DNA of 64,000 bases, taken from positions 1,488,001-1,552,000 of the forward strand of contig CAWDVH010000001.1 of assembly GCA_963805705.1 (NCBI GenBank), given 5' to 3'. The stretch is from CAWDVH01 sp963805705 (GTDB lineage: Bacteria; Actinomycetota; Actinomycetes; Streptosporangiales; Streptosporangiaceae). The position numbers and the translations under genes were made by a program. Below are positions 42,270-50,566 of the stretch, piece by piece; positions within the stretch are counted from its first letter, which is position 1; the number at the start of each line of letters is the position of its first letter. Below the pieces are notes generated by a model. That model did not search any database. It was given only the letters and a program-made list of their open reading frames with translations, and had not been told where the DNA came from.

Positions 42270-42995
42270 ATGCCAGCCAGCGGTGACGTGGCCGTCGTCA
42301 TCCCCGCCAGGAACGAGTCCGACCGGATCCGCGCGACCGTGACAGCGGCCGGGCAGCTCGCCGGGGTAGATCTCGTCCTCGTGGTCGATGACGGATCCAG
42401 CGACGCAACCGCGTCCGCCGCTGCGGACGCGGGCGCAGCGGTGGTGCGCCACGCCCGAAGCCGGGGCAAGGCAGCGGCGATGGAGACGGGCGCCGCCGCC
42501 GTCGCCCTGCTCGAGGCCAGGGAGGACACAGGCCTCGGCCATGGCCGCGCCGCGCCGCGTCACCTGCTGTTCCTCGACGCCGACCTGGCCAGCAGCGCCG
42601 CCGCCGCCGGACCGCTCGCCGAGCCCGTCCGGGCCGGCCGCGCGGACATGACGATTGCGGTGTTCAGTAACCGGGTGCGCCAGGGCGGGCACGGCCTGGT
42701 CGTGAAACTGTCCGGGGCCGGGATCGAGCGCGCCACCGGCTGGCGGCCCGCTGAGCCGCTCAACGGCCAGCGGTGCCTGACCCGTGCCGCGTTCGAGCAG
42801 GCCCTGCCGCTCGCTTCCGGCTGGGGCGCAGAGACCGGCATGACTATTGACCTGCTGCGCCAGGGCCTGCGGATCACCGAGGTGACCGTCCCGCTGGCCC
42901 ACCGGTCCACCGGCCGGGACTGGCGATCCCAGCTGCACCGGGCGGGCCAGCTCGCCGATGTCGCGCGGGCGCTGGCGGTGCGTCAGCGGCGATGA
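42270..42995 (+). CDS. Family 2 glycosyltransferase
   Basis: A 241-residue GT-A fold glycosyltransferase. The nucleotide-binding start VAVVIPARNESDRI, the VVDDGSSD motif, and the metal-binding LFLDADLA are present. PLNGQRCLTR and WGAETGMTIDLL fit the DPM/GpgS-like group. Sugar donor and acceptor are unknown, but its stop overlaps the ATG of the MptB-like mannosyltransferase gene by four bases (ATGA), so it probably works in the same polyprenyl-linked mannan or lipoglycan pathway. AGGA lies eight bases before the ATG. Confidence 0.88.
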   Translation: MPASGDVAVVIPARNESDRIRATVTAAGQLAGVDLVLVVDDGSSDATASAAADAGAAVVRHARSRGKAAAMETGAAAVALLEAREDTGLGHGRAAPRHLLFLDADLASSAAAAGPLAEPVRAGRADMTIAVFSNRVRQGGHGLVVKLSGAGIERATGWRPAEPLNGQRCLTRAAFEQALPLASGWGAETGMTIDLLRQGLRITEVTVPLAHRSTGRDWRSQLHRAGQLADVARALAVRQRR

Positions 42996-45022
42996 CGATG
43001 CCGCCCGGCGCCCGCGCGGCCGGCGCGCCGCCCGTCGCAGGCACCCGGCCCGGCGGCCGGAGCAGGGCCGCGACCGCCGGGCTGGCGGCCACGGGCGCGA
43101 GCATTGTCCTGACCTTCACCGTCGCGGTCCTCGGCCCGTCGCTCATGGAGCCGCGGCTGCCGGGCCGCGGCGGGCAGCCGCCGTGGGCGCTCGCGGCGAA
43201 TGTCTCGCCGTATCTTGCGGTCGCGCTGACGGCCACGGCGATCGCGGCCGGGACCGCGGGGCTGGCGCTGACCCTGCGAGCGGCCCGGCGTGGCTGGTCG
43301 GTGTCGCCCGCCGTGATACTCGCCGCCGGGATTATCGCGGCGGTGGCACTGGCGCTCGTCCCCCCGTTTGGCTCATCGGATCATCTCAGCTATGCCGCCT
43401 ACGGCCGGATGGTGATCACCGGGCACGACCCCTACACCACCACGCCGGCCGCACTGGCCGCTCTGGGAGACCCGGTCGCGCGGGCGGTCCAGGACTGGCG
43501 CACGAGCCCGTCTGTCTACGGCGCCCTGGCCACCGCGGGCCAGGCGCTGGCCTCGGCGATCGGGGGGACGTCGGCGCGGCTGACGGTGTTCGTGCTCGAC
43601 CTGCTGAACGTGGCGGCGTTCGCGGTGACGGGCCTGCTGCTGCACCGGCTGGCGCGCGGCAGCCGGGCCCGTCAGCTGCGCGCGGCACTGCTGTGGACGT
43701 GCAATCCGCTGCTGTTGCAGGTGCTGGTGGCCGGTGCGCACGTGGACAGCCAGGCGATCGTGTTCGGCATCGGCGCGCTGGCCGTCTTCACCCTGTATGC
43801 CCGATCTGATCCGTCCCCGCTGGACCCGGGACGGCAGGCCGTCACCGGCGCGGCCGCCGGCGCGCTGATCGGCCTCGGATTCGCGGTCAAGGCGACGACG
43901 GCCCTGGTCGGGGCCGGGCTGGCCCTAGCCTGCGTCCTGGCCTGGCGCGCGCGGGAGCAGGCCGCGAGCCGGTCCGTGCCCGCACCGCGACCGGCGGCGG
44001 CCCGGCCCGGATGGCGCTGGTCGCGATGGCATCGGTCCGGCGGGACTGGGTCCGGCTGGAGTCGGCCCGGATGGCGCGGTCCGGCGGCGGTGCTCGGCGG
44101 CCTCGCGGCGGGTTTTGGCGTGACCGTGAGTGCCTCCCTGGTGATCTGGGGGACGAGCTCGCTCGGGCCGGCGCTGCGGGCCGGCAGCTATGTGTCCATC
44201 GGGTCGCCGTGGCGCGCTGTCCGGTCCGTGTTGCGCCTGGTGATCGGTGAGGGGGCCGCGGAGGATGCCGTCAAGGGCGCCGCCGTGGTGCTCGCCGTGG
44301 CGCTGCTGGCGCTGCTGCTGCGGTCGATCAGCGCTGCCGGGCCTGGCGCCTGGCCCGCGATCCCTGGCCTGGCCGGAACCGGAGACCGAGCCGGAGCCGC
44401 CGGGACCGGAGCCGGAAATCGAGCCGGGACTGGAGCCGCGGGGACCGGAGCCGCCGGATTCGCCGCCTGCGCGGTATTCGCGGTGGTCTTGGCCTGGCTG
44501 CTCGCATGGCCGTACGTGCTGCCGTGGTACGACGGCCTCGGGTGGGCGCTGCTGGCGCTGCTGCCCGCCTCGGGGCTGGACTGGCTGATGCTCGCGCGGA
44601 CGACGGCGCTCGCGCTCGGCTACCTGCCCGCCAGGGGAATCGTGCTGCCCGGCGGCCTGCGCTGGCTGGAGACCGTCATCAGGACGGCGCTTACTCCCGC
44701 CGTGCTGCTCGCCGTGACGGTGGCGCTCGTGGTGATGCTGCGGCCGTGGCGCGCAAGCCCGCCCCGGATGCCGGGGCAGGTGCTGTTACAGGTAGGGGCC
44801 GGAGGAGCGGGGCTGCTGGGTGGCCTCGTCAGGTACGGGCATCATGCCGGGAGGCAGCGCCCGGCGCATCTGCTCCAGCTGGGCCCGCGCCGCCATCTGC
44901 TGCGCGAACAAGGTGGTCTGGATGCCGTGGAACAGGCCCTCCAGCCAGCCGACCAGCTGCGCCTGCGCGACCCGGAGCTCGGCCTCGCTCGGCAGTTCGT
45001 CGTCGGCAAACGGCAGCGATAG
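42992..45022 (+). CDS. MptB-like polyprenol-phosphomannose-dependent alpha-1,6-mannosyltransferase
   Basis: A multi-helix GT-C glycosyltransferase (676 codons to the first stop). The extracytoplasmic loop after TM3 has PPFGSSDHLSYAAYGRMV, with the acidic catalytic-type residue, and GHDPYTTTPA, both typical of the MptA/MptB group. About 12 membrane helices end near RPWRASP (about 44760). Beyond that the frame continues for about 240 bases into the antisense of bpa, giving a hydrophilic Arg/Gln-rich tail that the family lacks. A Gly/Ala-rich cytoplasmic insert is also present. Likely role: elongating lipoglycan mannan. Confidence 0.85.
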   Translation: MTMPPGARAAGAPPVAGTRPGGRSRAATAGLAATGASIVLTFTVAVLGPSLMEPRLPGRGGQPPWALAANVSPYLAVALTATAIAAGTAGLALTLRAARRGWSVSPAVILAAGIIAAVALALVPPFGSSDHLSYAAYGRMVITGHDPYTTTPAALAALGDPVARAVQDWRTSPSVYGALATAGQALASAIGGTSARLTVFVLDLLNVAAFAVTGLLLHRLARGSRARQLRAALLWTCNPLLLQVLVAGAHVDSQAIVFGIGALAVFTLYARSDPSPLDPGRQAVTGAAAGALIGLGFAVKATTALVGAGLALACVLAWRAREQAASRSVPAPRPAAARPGWRWSRWHRSGGTGSGWSRPGWRGPAAVLGGLAAGFGVTVSASLVIWGTSSLGPALRAGSYVSIGSPWRAVRSVLRLVIGEGAAEDAVKGAAVVLAVALLALLLRSISAAGPGAWPAIPGLAGTGDRAGAAGTGAGNRAGTGAAGTGAAGFAACAVFAVVLAWLLAWPYVLPWYDGLGWALLALLPASGLDWLMLARTTALALGYLPARGIVLPGGLRWLETVIRTALTPAVLLAVTVALVVMLRPWRASPPRMPGQVLLQVGAGGAGLLGGLVRYGHHAGRQRPAHLLQLGPRRHLLREQGGLDAVEQALQPADQLRLRDPELGLARQFVVGKRQR

Positions 45023-45322
45023 CCGCTCCAGCTCCGCGATCAGCTCAGGGGCGAGCCCGTCCTCGAGTTCCTTGATCGAGCTCTTGTGGATCTGCTTGAG
45101 CCGGGCCCGGCTCTTCTCGTCCAGCGGGGCCGCCCTGACCTCCTCCAGCAGCTGGCGGATCATGCTCCCGACTCGCATGACCTTGGCCGGCTGCTCGACC
45201 ATCTCGGTGATGGGTCGCTCGCCGGTCGCCTCGGCCGCGTCGGTCTCGACGGCGACGCCATCAGGGCCGACCACCACCACGGTGGGGTGGGGCTCTGGTT
45301 CGGTGCTTGTCTCGTCGCTCAT
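44786..45322 (-). CDS. bpa: Bacterial proteasome activator Bpa (PafE)
   Basis: A 178-residue cytoplasmic protein of the DUF2587 group. It has the helical core RVGSMIRQLLEEVR and DEKSRARLKQIHKSSIKELE, and ends in GPYL, the hydrophobic-Tyr-X type tail that docks into the 20S proteasome and opens its gate without ATP. This implies the organism has a proteasome. The ATG at 45322 follows AGGA; an acidic disordered N-terminus of about 40 residues precedes the core. It is convergent and overlapping with the 3' end of the MptB-like gene. Confidence 0.92.
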   Translation of the reverse strand: MSDETSTEPEPHPTVVVVGPDGVAVETDAAEATGERPITEMVEQPAKVMRVGSMIRQLLEEVRAAPLDEKSRARLKQIHKSSIKELEDGLAPELIAELERLSLPFADDELPSEAELRVAQAQLVGWLEGLFHGIQTTLFAQQMAARAQLEQMRRALPPGMMPVPDEATQQPRSSGPYL

Positions 45323-45651
45323 GTTCCTAGTCTGTCGAGAACGATCCGCTGGCGCATCCCCGGGGCCGGCCCGGCCGGCGTGCAGCTGCGGTACCTGAGT
45401 TACTGGTGAGCATAATTTTGCCCGCTGTGGCGCTATTGGCCAGAGCCTCAACCGGGATAACGACCGGGATATCCGAACTTACTGGAGCATGGTGGGACGC
45501 GGGGGCCGCGACGGCAATGGCAGGTGCCCGTTCGGCCGCGAATCGTTTCGTGCGGTAGGTCACTGCTCTTTTCCTGGCTTAGGCTTCGGCTCATGGCACC
45601 ATTCCCGCACGGTGCGGGGCACGTCATTCTCCTGCGGAACGAGAGAGCACC
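45323..45651. other. Intergenic region upstream of bpa and the MinD-like gene
   Basis: About 330 bases with no convincing gene. A 7+1+7 palindrome CCCGCACGGTGCGGG lies at 45604-45618, 34 bases before the TTG start of the ATPase gene. ACCGGGATA occurs twice near 45449-45467. Divergent promoters are expected here. Confidence 0.5.
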
Positions 45652-48054
45652 TTGGCTGATGAGCACCCGGACCACCTGGAAGAGGAGGTCGAGGATATGG
45701 CGGCCGACGATGCCGCCGGGCAGGCCGATCCCGGCCCGGCCCGGCCCGTACCTGCTCTGCCGCAGTCCCGGTCACCCTGGCCAGGCGCGCGGCCGCTGAG
45801 CCGTCAGCCGGACGGCCCCGACGTCGCTGAGCCGCCCGCTGGCGGCGGGCACCTGTCGGGCCGTCAGCCGCCATTCGGCTCGGCGGCCTCCTTCGAGCCG
45901 CAGGCGCCGGCCTTCGAGCCGCAGGCGCCGCCGAAGCCTGGGGAGGCGGACGCCCCGGCCCCTGCCGATGGGCGCCTGGCCTGGCCCCCCTGGGCCGAAC
46001 CCAGGCCCGAGACGACATCACGCCCCGGCAATGCCCCCGACTGGCCGGGAGCACCGCAGAGCCCGGATCCCCGCGCCCAGGATGCGAACGACGCCGATGC
46101 CGCCGGCCTGGACGCCGCCGACCGGGATGCTGGGGGTCCGGACGCTGGGGGTCCGGACGCCGTTGGCCCGGATGAGACCGCCCAGGACGCACGCGGCCTG
46201 GGTGCGACCGGCCCGGATCCCCGCGGCCTGGATGCGACGGGCCAGGACGACCAGGGCGTGAACGACCCGGAGGCCGACGGCGCAGATGGGCACGGCGCGC
46301 AAGCGTACGGCCAGGACACCTACGGCCCGGACACCTACGGCCAGGACACCTATGGCCAGGACGGGTACGACGTGGGTTCGTACGGCACGGAGGTGTATGG
46401 GTCGGAAGGATTCGGGCCGGAAAGGTTCGGGCCGGACAATTACGGCCCCGACGCCTACGGGCGGCCACGACCGCCCGATCCGGTGGCCGCGCAGCCGCCG
46501 GGACCCGATGCTCGCGGTCCCGCCGGGCCGCAGGCTCCGCCCGCTGACGGTGCTGATGTTTACGGCTCAGCCGACCCCTATGGCCAGGATCCGTACGGAT
46601 CTGCAGGTCAGTACGGCCCGGCTGGTCCCGATCCGGAGGCGTACGGTCTCGCCGATCCGTATGGCCCGTCTGACCCTTACGGCCCGTCAGACTCTTACGC
46701 CCCGTCAGACTCTTACGGCCCGTCAGACCCGTATGGCCCGTCAGACCCGTACGAGGCGGCAGACCCTTACGGCCATGCAGCCGCATACGACGCACCGGCC
46801 TGGCGCAGTCCGCCGCCCGGCTCCGCCGAGCAGGCTGCGTCTCCCGTTCCGCAGGCTCTGCAGCAGCCGGCCTCGCCGGCCCCGCGGCCGCCGGCCCCGC
46901 AGCAGCCGGCTGCGGCGGGGCCCGGTGCGACCGCGGCCTACCGGCTGCCCGGAACGTCCGGCCAGGCTGACCTGGCCGACGGCTCCCTGGCGGCCCGGCC
47001 GGCCGATCCCTCGGCCGGGCCGGCGGCGGCCTTGCCGGGTGTCGCTCCGGCACTGCCGCAGAGCCCGGAGCATCCGGCCGAGACCCTGACCCCCGAGTAC
47101 CTGCTGCCGGGCCGCCGGCGGGCACCGTCTCCGGGCTGGCGCCGGGTCATCTACCAGGCCACCGGCGGTCTGATGCGAGTGCCGTCCTCGGCTGCCGAGA
47201 TTCGCCGAAGGGACATGATTGCCAGGGTCCGGTCGCCGGTCGCGGGCGGTCATCACCGGGTAGCGGTCATGAGCCTGAAGGGCGGAGTCGGCAAGACGAC
47301 AACGACCATGGGCCTCGGCTCCACCCTGGCGTCGCTGCGCGGTGACCGGATTATCGCGGTCGACGCCAACCCCGACCGGGGAACGCTGTCCGACAAGGTG
47401 GGGCTGGAGACCTCAGCGACGGTCCGTGACCTGCTGAACGAGCGGGGCCAGATCCGCCGCTACGCGGACGTGCGGACCTTCACCTCCCAGGCGGCGAGCC
47501 GGCTCGAGGTGCTGGCCTCGGACCGGGACCCGACGGTCTCGGTCGCGTTCAGCGGGGATGACTACTGCAATGTCGCCCGGGTACTCGAGCACTACTACTC
47601 CATCTGCCTGACGGACTGCGGGACCGGCCTGCTGCATTCAGCCATGTCCGGCGTGCTGCGCCTGGCTGACCAGATCATCCTGGTCAGCACGCCGTCGGTG
47701 GACGGCGCGCGCAGCGCGAGCGCCACCCTCGACTGGCTCGCCGCCCATTCCTACGGAGATCTGGTCCGAAACGCGGTCGTCGTGCTCTCTGTCGTGCGTC
47801 CCCGCAGCAAGAGCTCCGTGGACCTGGATCGCCTGGAGGAGCACTTTGCCGCCCGCTGCCGGGCTGTCACCCGGATTCCCTACGATGCGCACCTTGAGGA
47901 GGGAGCCGAGGTTGAGCTTGAGCAGCTGAGCCGGGCCACCGCTGATGCGTATCTCGAGCTCGCCGCAGTCGTCGGTGACGGCTTCGCCACGCCCAGATCC
48001 AGGGCCCGGCCGCCCGCCGGCCAGCGGACCGCACCTCGTCAGCCTCGCCGTTGA
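45652..48054 (+). CDS. MinD/ParA-like ATPase with long low-complexity N-terminal region (EspI/SCO5717-like)
   Basis: An 800-residue protein. Residues 1 to about 490 are disordered, rich in Gly, Pro, Asp and Tyr: repeats of GPDAxG-type, then about 25 spaced Tyr-Gly units (YGQD, YGPSDPYG). The C-terminal ATPase (about 530-780) has the deviant Walker A KGGVGKTTTT, VDANPDRGTLSDKVG, and the Walker B-like LTDCGTG. Such proteins accompany type VII secretion systems in actinobacteria (EspI in mycobacteria, SCO5717 in Streptomyces). No ESX genes are in this window. Start: TTG at 45652, or the ATG at 45697 with GGAGG eight bases upstream. Confidence 0.82.
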   Translation: MADEHPDHLEEEVEDMAADDAAGQADPGPARPVPALPQSRSPWPGARPLSRQPDGPDVAEPPAGGGHLSGRQPPFGSAASFEPQAPAFEPQAPPKPGEADAPAPADGRLAWPPWAEPRPETTSRPGNAPDWPGAPQSPDPRAQDANDADAAGLDAADRDAGGPDAGGPDAVGPDETAQDARGLGATGPDPRGLDATGQDDQGVNDPEADGADGHGAQAYGQDTYGPDTYGQDTYGQDGYDVGSYGTEVYGSEGFGPERFGPDNYGPDAYGRPRPPDPVAAQPPGPDARGPAGPQAPPADGADVYGSADPYGQDPYGSAGQYGPAGPDPEAYGLADPYGPSDPYGPSDSYAPSDSYGPSDPYGPSDPYEAADPYGHAAAYDAPAWRSPPPGSAEQAASPVPQALQQPASPAPRPPAPQQPAAAGPGATAAYRLPGTSGQADLADGSLAARPADPSAGPAAALPGVAPALPQSPEHPAETLTPEYLLPGRRRAPSPGWRRVIYQATGGLMRVPSSAAEIRRRDMIARVRSPVAGGHHRVAVMSLKGGVGKTTTTMGLGSTLASLRGDRIIAVDANPDRGTLSDKVGLETSATVRDLLNERGQIRRYADVRTFTSQAASRLEVLASDRDPTVSVAFSGDDYCNVARVLEHYYSICLTDCGTGLLHSAMSGVLRLADQIILVSTPSVDGARSASATLDWLAAHSYGDLVRNAVVVLSVVRPRSKSSVDLDRLEEHFAARCRAVTRIPYDAHLEEGAEVELEQLSRATADAYLELAAVVGDGFATPRSRARPPAGQRTAPRQPRR

Positions 48055-48120
48055 CCTGTACTTGGCGAATACGCGGTCTGCCGTGGCGCCGGACGGGGAG
48101 CTGGCCGCCCACGCGCCGAA

Positions 48121-48351
48121 TCAGGCCGGGCCCTGGGCCCGCCGTCGCTTGTAGCTGCGGATGGCATGGACCAGTGATCGGAGCGCATCGAAGACCGGTG
48201 CGTCCGAATCGGGAGGGAAGCCCAGCGCGCGGCGCCCGGAAAGATCAATGGGGAAACCCGCGGCGCGCGGCCGCTCCTCGCCACTCCATGCGTACGCAGC
48301 CGGTCCCCATACGCCCAGGACCCGGTCCTGTGTCTTCTGCCCGCTGGCCAT
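48121..48351 (-). CDS. Small protein of unknown function, 76 residues
   Basis: The ATG at 48351 has a strong ribosome site, GGAGG six bases upstream, which supports a real gene. The protein is basic at its C-terminus (RSYKRRRAQG) and has a central Phe/Pro/Asp-rich part; no helix long enough to cross a membrane. It lies 25 bases downstream of another small gene, so the two form an operon. The family was not recognised. Its 3' end faces the end of the MinD-like gene. Confidence 0.65.
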   Translation of the reverse strand: MASGQKTQDRVLGVWGPAAYAWSGEERPRAAGFPIDLSGRRALGFPPDSDAPVFDALRSLVHAIRSYKRRRAQGPA

Positions 48352-48376
48352 CGGCCACCTCCGGGTATTGCCCGAG

Positions 48377-48619
48377 TCAGCCCTTCGGCTCGGGGTCATG
48401 TTCGTCAGGTGCGTAAGGACCCAGGCGGCGGCGCTGCGCCCAGCGCTGGTACCCCTGGACGGGATGGGCCAACGAACGCATCCAGTCACGGCCGACGGGA
48501 GGTCCATACCGGCCATCAGCGACACCAAGGCCCCACCGCGGCTGTTCGTCCAGCCTGGCATTGGGATCTGCCGGGGGCTTGCCGAGGCCCCAGTGCGGGT
48601 TCTCTTGGTTACCGGCCAC
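48377..48619 (-). CDS. Small protein with paired WGLG motifs, 80 residues
   Basis: A GTG start at 48619 with AGAGGTG five bases upstream, and a stop at 48377-48379. The sequence contains two related segments, HWGLGKPP and RWGLGVADG, separated by about 20 residues, then the helix-like WMRSLAHPVQGYQRWAQRRR. Aromatic and basic residues suggest an RNA-, membrane- or protein-binding peptide, but nothing is proven. First gene of a pair with the 76-residue gene. No family recognised. Confidence 0.65.
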   Translation of the reverse strand: MAGNQENPHWGLGKPPADPNARLDEQPRWGLGVADGRYGPPVGRDWMRSLAHPVQGYQRWAQRRRLGPYAPDEHDPEPKG

Positions 48620-48725
48620 AGGATCACCTCTGCGTAGCCGGGCCCGGCCCGGCGTATGCCACCAGCATGATGGTGCTGTCCCGGATTAGCAACGGCCATA
48701 GGCGCGCTGCTGTCCTCCTCGCGTA

Positions 48726-49451
48726 TCAGCTGGGGAGCCCTGGCTGCCGCAGGATCAGCACGACGGAGAGAATCAACAGCACGGAGCCGAACGTGATCAG
48801 GGCGTAGCGGATGCCGTGCAGCTTGAACGAGCTGGCGATGCCGACCAGGAACAGCACGGCAGCGAGAAAGACCGTGATCCGGACGTAGTCGTCGCCGACG
48901 AGCCCGGACTGGTTGCCCGCCTGGAACTTCGCGTTGGCCTCGTTGTCGAGCGCATTGGCCCGGGCCTGGACCGGCAGCTTGTACTGCGGCATGTATGTCG
49001 GGCCGGGCGGGGAATGCGGATTGTGCAGCGGGTCGGTCGCCATCCACGCGTTGAAGGCGACCCGGAACGCAGGCCGGAACCGGCGCTCGGCAACTGCCTC
49101 CTTCTGGGGACTGTTCAGGGTGTACGCAGTAAACCAGGCATTAAAGGTCGAGGCGTCGAAATTGCGGAGCGAGAAGGCTGAGAGGTCGTCACGGGTGGCT
49201 AGCGCGCGCAGCGTGGACGACTCAGCGATCTCAACCCGCGATGCCGTCCCCCAGCGTGCCGCCGAATAGCCCGCCCAGGCGGCCGTGATCGTGACCAGGG
49301 CGAGTAGCAGCGCCTCGCAGATCTGGACAATCCGGGAGTGACGATTGCTGGTCTCGCCGTCACCACCTTCTGCCTTGGCCTCCCGGTCATGCTTCTCGCC
49401 ATGCTCGTGCAGCTTCTTGCCGGCCTCGATCGGGTTGAGTCCTTCGGCCAT
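48726..49451 (-). CDS. Membrane protein of unknown function (three TM)
   Basis: A 241-residue protein. An acidic and His-rich N-terminus (HEHGEKHDREAK) precedes one helix (about 40-60, ICEALLLALVTITAAWAGYSA). An extracytoplasmic or periplasmic-side domain of about 120 residues follows, then two C-terminal helices (about 185-205 and 210-230). The topology resembles DUF4337-like proteins but I do not claim the family. The ATG at 49451 has GGGGGA upstream. It runs on the same strand as the small genes, with about 105 bases between them. Function unknown. Confidence 0.65.
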   Translation of the reverse strand: MAEGLNPIEAGKKLHEHGEKHDREAKAEGGDGETSNRHSRIVQICEALLLALVTITAAWAGYSAARWGTASRVEIAESSTLRALATRDDLSAFSLRNFDASTFNAWFTAYTLNSPQKEAVAERRFRPAFRVAFNAWMATDPLHNPHSPPGPTYMPQYKLPVQARANALDNEANAKFQAGNQSGLVGDDYVRITVFLAAVLFLVGIASSFKLHGIRYALITFGSVLLILSVVLILRQPGLPS

Positions 49452-49587
49452 CAGCGCATCCCCCGCTCCCACGGACAAACGCAACGAGCATATCGGGCGG
49501 GCGGCGTCCTCGATCGCCGCGATCCCGGGCTCAAGCGAATGATCGTCGTGACCTGCGCCAGCTCCGCGTGTCTGCCCCGTCGTCCGC

Positions 49588-49983
49588 TCAGGTCACCCGC
49601 CTGACGAGGGCACCGGCTCGCAGAGCACGCGGAATCTCGGCGACCTCGTCCACGACCTCGAGTAGGCGGCCGAGCTCATCAGAGGAGATAGCCGGGCTGA
49701 TGTCGACCGAATAGCTGATGCCCGTGGACTTCCAGGTGCTGGTGTCGAACCCGCCTGCCGCGGACACCCGAACGCCGTCCAGCTCGATGCCCAGGGTGGC
49801 GGCTTCCCGGTACACGTCATTGAGCACGCAGCCGGCCGCCGCGAGGTGGAGAAGGTGCCCGCCGGTGAACTCAGCTTCCACCGTGACCCCTTCGGGGGTC
49901 CACCGGTGCGGGAACCTCACCGCAGAGGCCGAAGCGGACCGCATCGTCCCCGCGCCCACGACGACCTCGAAGCGATCGCCCAT
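49588..49983 (-). CDS. OsmC family peroxidase-like protein
   Basis: A 131-residue OsmC/Ohr-fold protein. The central helix GCVLNDVYREAATLG carries one Cys. The family normally uses two Cys residues; here the second, N-terminal Cys equivalent is not found, so peroxidase activity is doubtful and it may belong to the single-Cys YhfA-like group. The ATG at 49983 has AAGGAG six bases upstream. It is on the minus strand, in line with the cupin gene upstream, with about 110 bases between them. Confidence 0.85.
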   Translation of the reverse strand: MGDRFEVVVGAGTMRSASASAVRFPHRWTPEGVTVEAEFTGGHLLHLAAAGCVLNDVYREAATLGIELDGVRVSAAGGFDTSTWKSTGISYSVDISPAISSDELGRLLEVVDEVAEIPRALRAGALVRRVT

Positions 49984-50093
49984 CACCAGCTCCTTCCCGC
50001 CACTCAACGCCTGCGGCCCGGCCTGGCGGCTAACTTACCGACGCCCCGATCCCGGACGCCGGCAGTTCACCGATTGCCCCTGGGACGGCCGGC

Positions 50094-50495
50094 TTACGAC
50101 AGATCTGCTGCCCATTTCCCGCTGACCTCGTAAGCCTCGTCGTCGCCGGGCCATGGCGGCATTGTCACCGCTACGGCAGTCAGCAGGCCATCCCCGGAGG
50201 CCCGGAACTGGAAATGCGTCCCGGCGGGAATAGACAAGCAGGTCCCTGCCGCCAGCGGCACTATCTGCTGATTGTCTCCTTGCCGGCGCCACATCTCGCC
50301 GTGGCCACGCAAGATGTACCAGATCTCCTCCACGTGGCGGTGCGCCACCGGGCGCGAAACCCGGCCTGCTCCCAGCTCGAAATGCGCCATGCTGCCGCGA
50401 GCTAGCCGTAGCAGCACTCGGACGCAGGAACCATCGGGAGCAATGGCATCACATTCACCAGGCAGCCGCATAGTGCCGAAACCATGATCCACCAT
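50094..50495 (-). CDS. Cupin-domain protein
   Basis: A 133-residue single-domain cupin. The metal-binding first motif is seen in PVAHRHVEEIWYILRGHGEMW (split by the usual spacing; His-x-His plus Glu) and the second motif in PAGTHFQFRA. Substrate and activity cannot be read. AGGAGG precedes both an ATG (spacing three) and the next codon GTG (50492, spacing six); GTG is slightly better. It shares its strand with the serine hydrolase gene upstream, across about 70 bases. Confidence 0.85.
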   Translation of the reverse strand: MVDHGFGTMRLPGECDAIAPDGSCVRVLLRLARGSMAHFELGAGRVSRPVAHRHVEEIWYILRGHGEMWRRQGDNQQIVPLAAGTCLSIPAGTHFQFRASGDGLLTAVAVTMPPWPGDDEAYEVSGKWAADLS

Positions 50496-50566
50496 TCACC
50501 TCCTGAATCGCTCCGGCGTTGCTGCGAGGTGCCAGCGGCCGGATGTCATCGCAGCCATGCCTGGCA

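Noticed and set aside
45327..45563. 78-codon minus-strand frame upstream of bpa
   Set aside because: No ribosome site, no recognisable features, and it would occupy the bpa promoter region.
45560..47125. Long minus-strand frame with RKSLTG-type repeats
   Set aside because: It is the antisense of the low-complexity region of the MinD-like ATPase; the repeat follows from the GPD/YG codons and there is no family similarity or good start.
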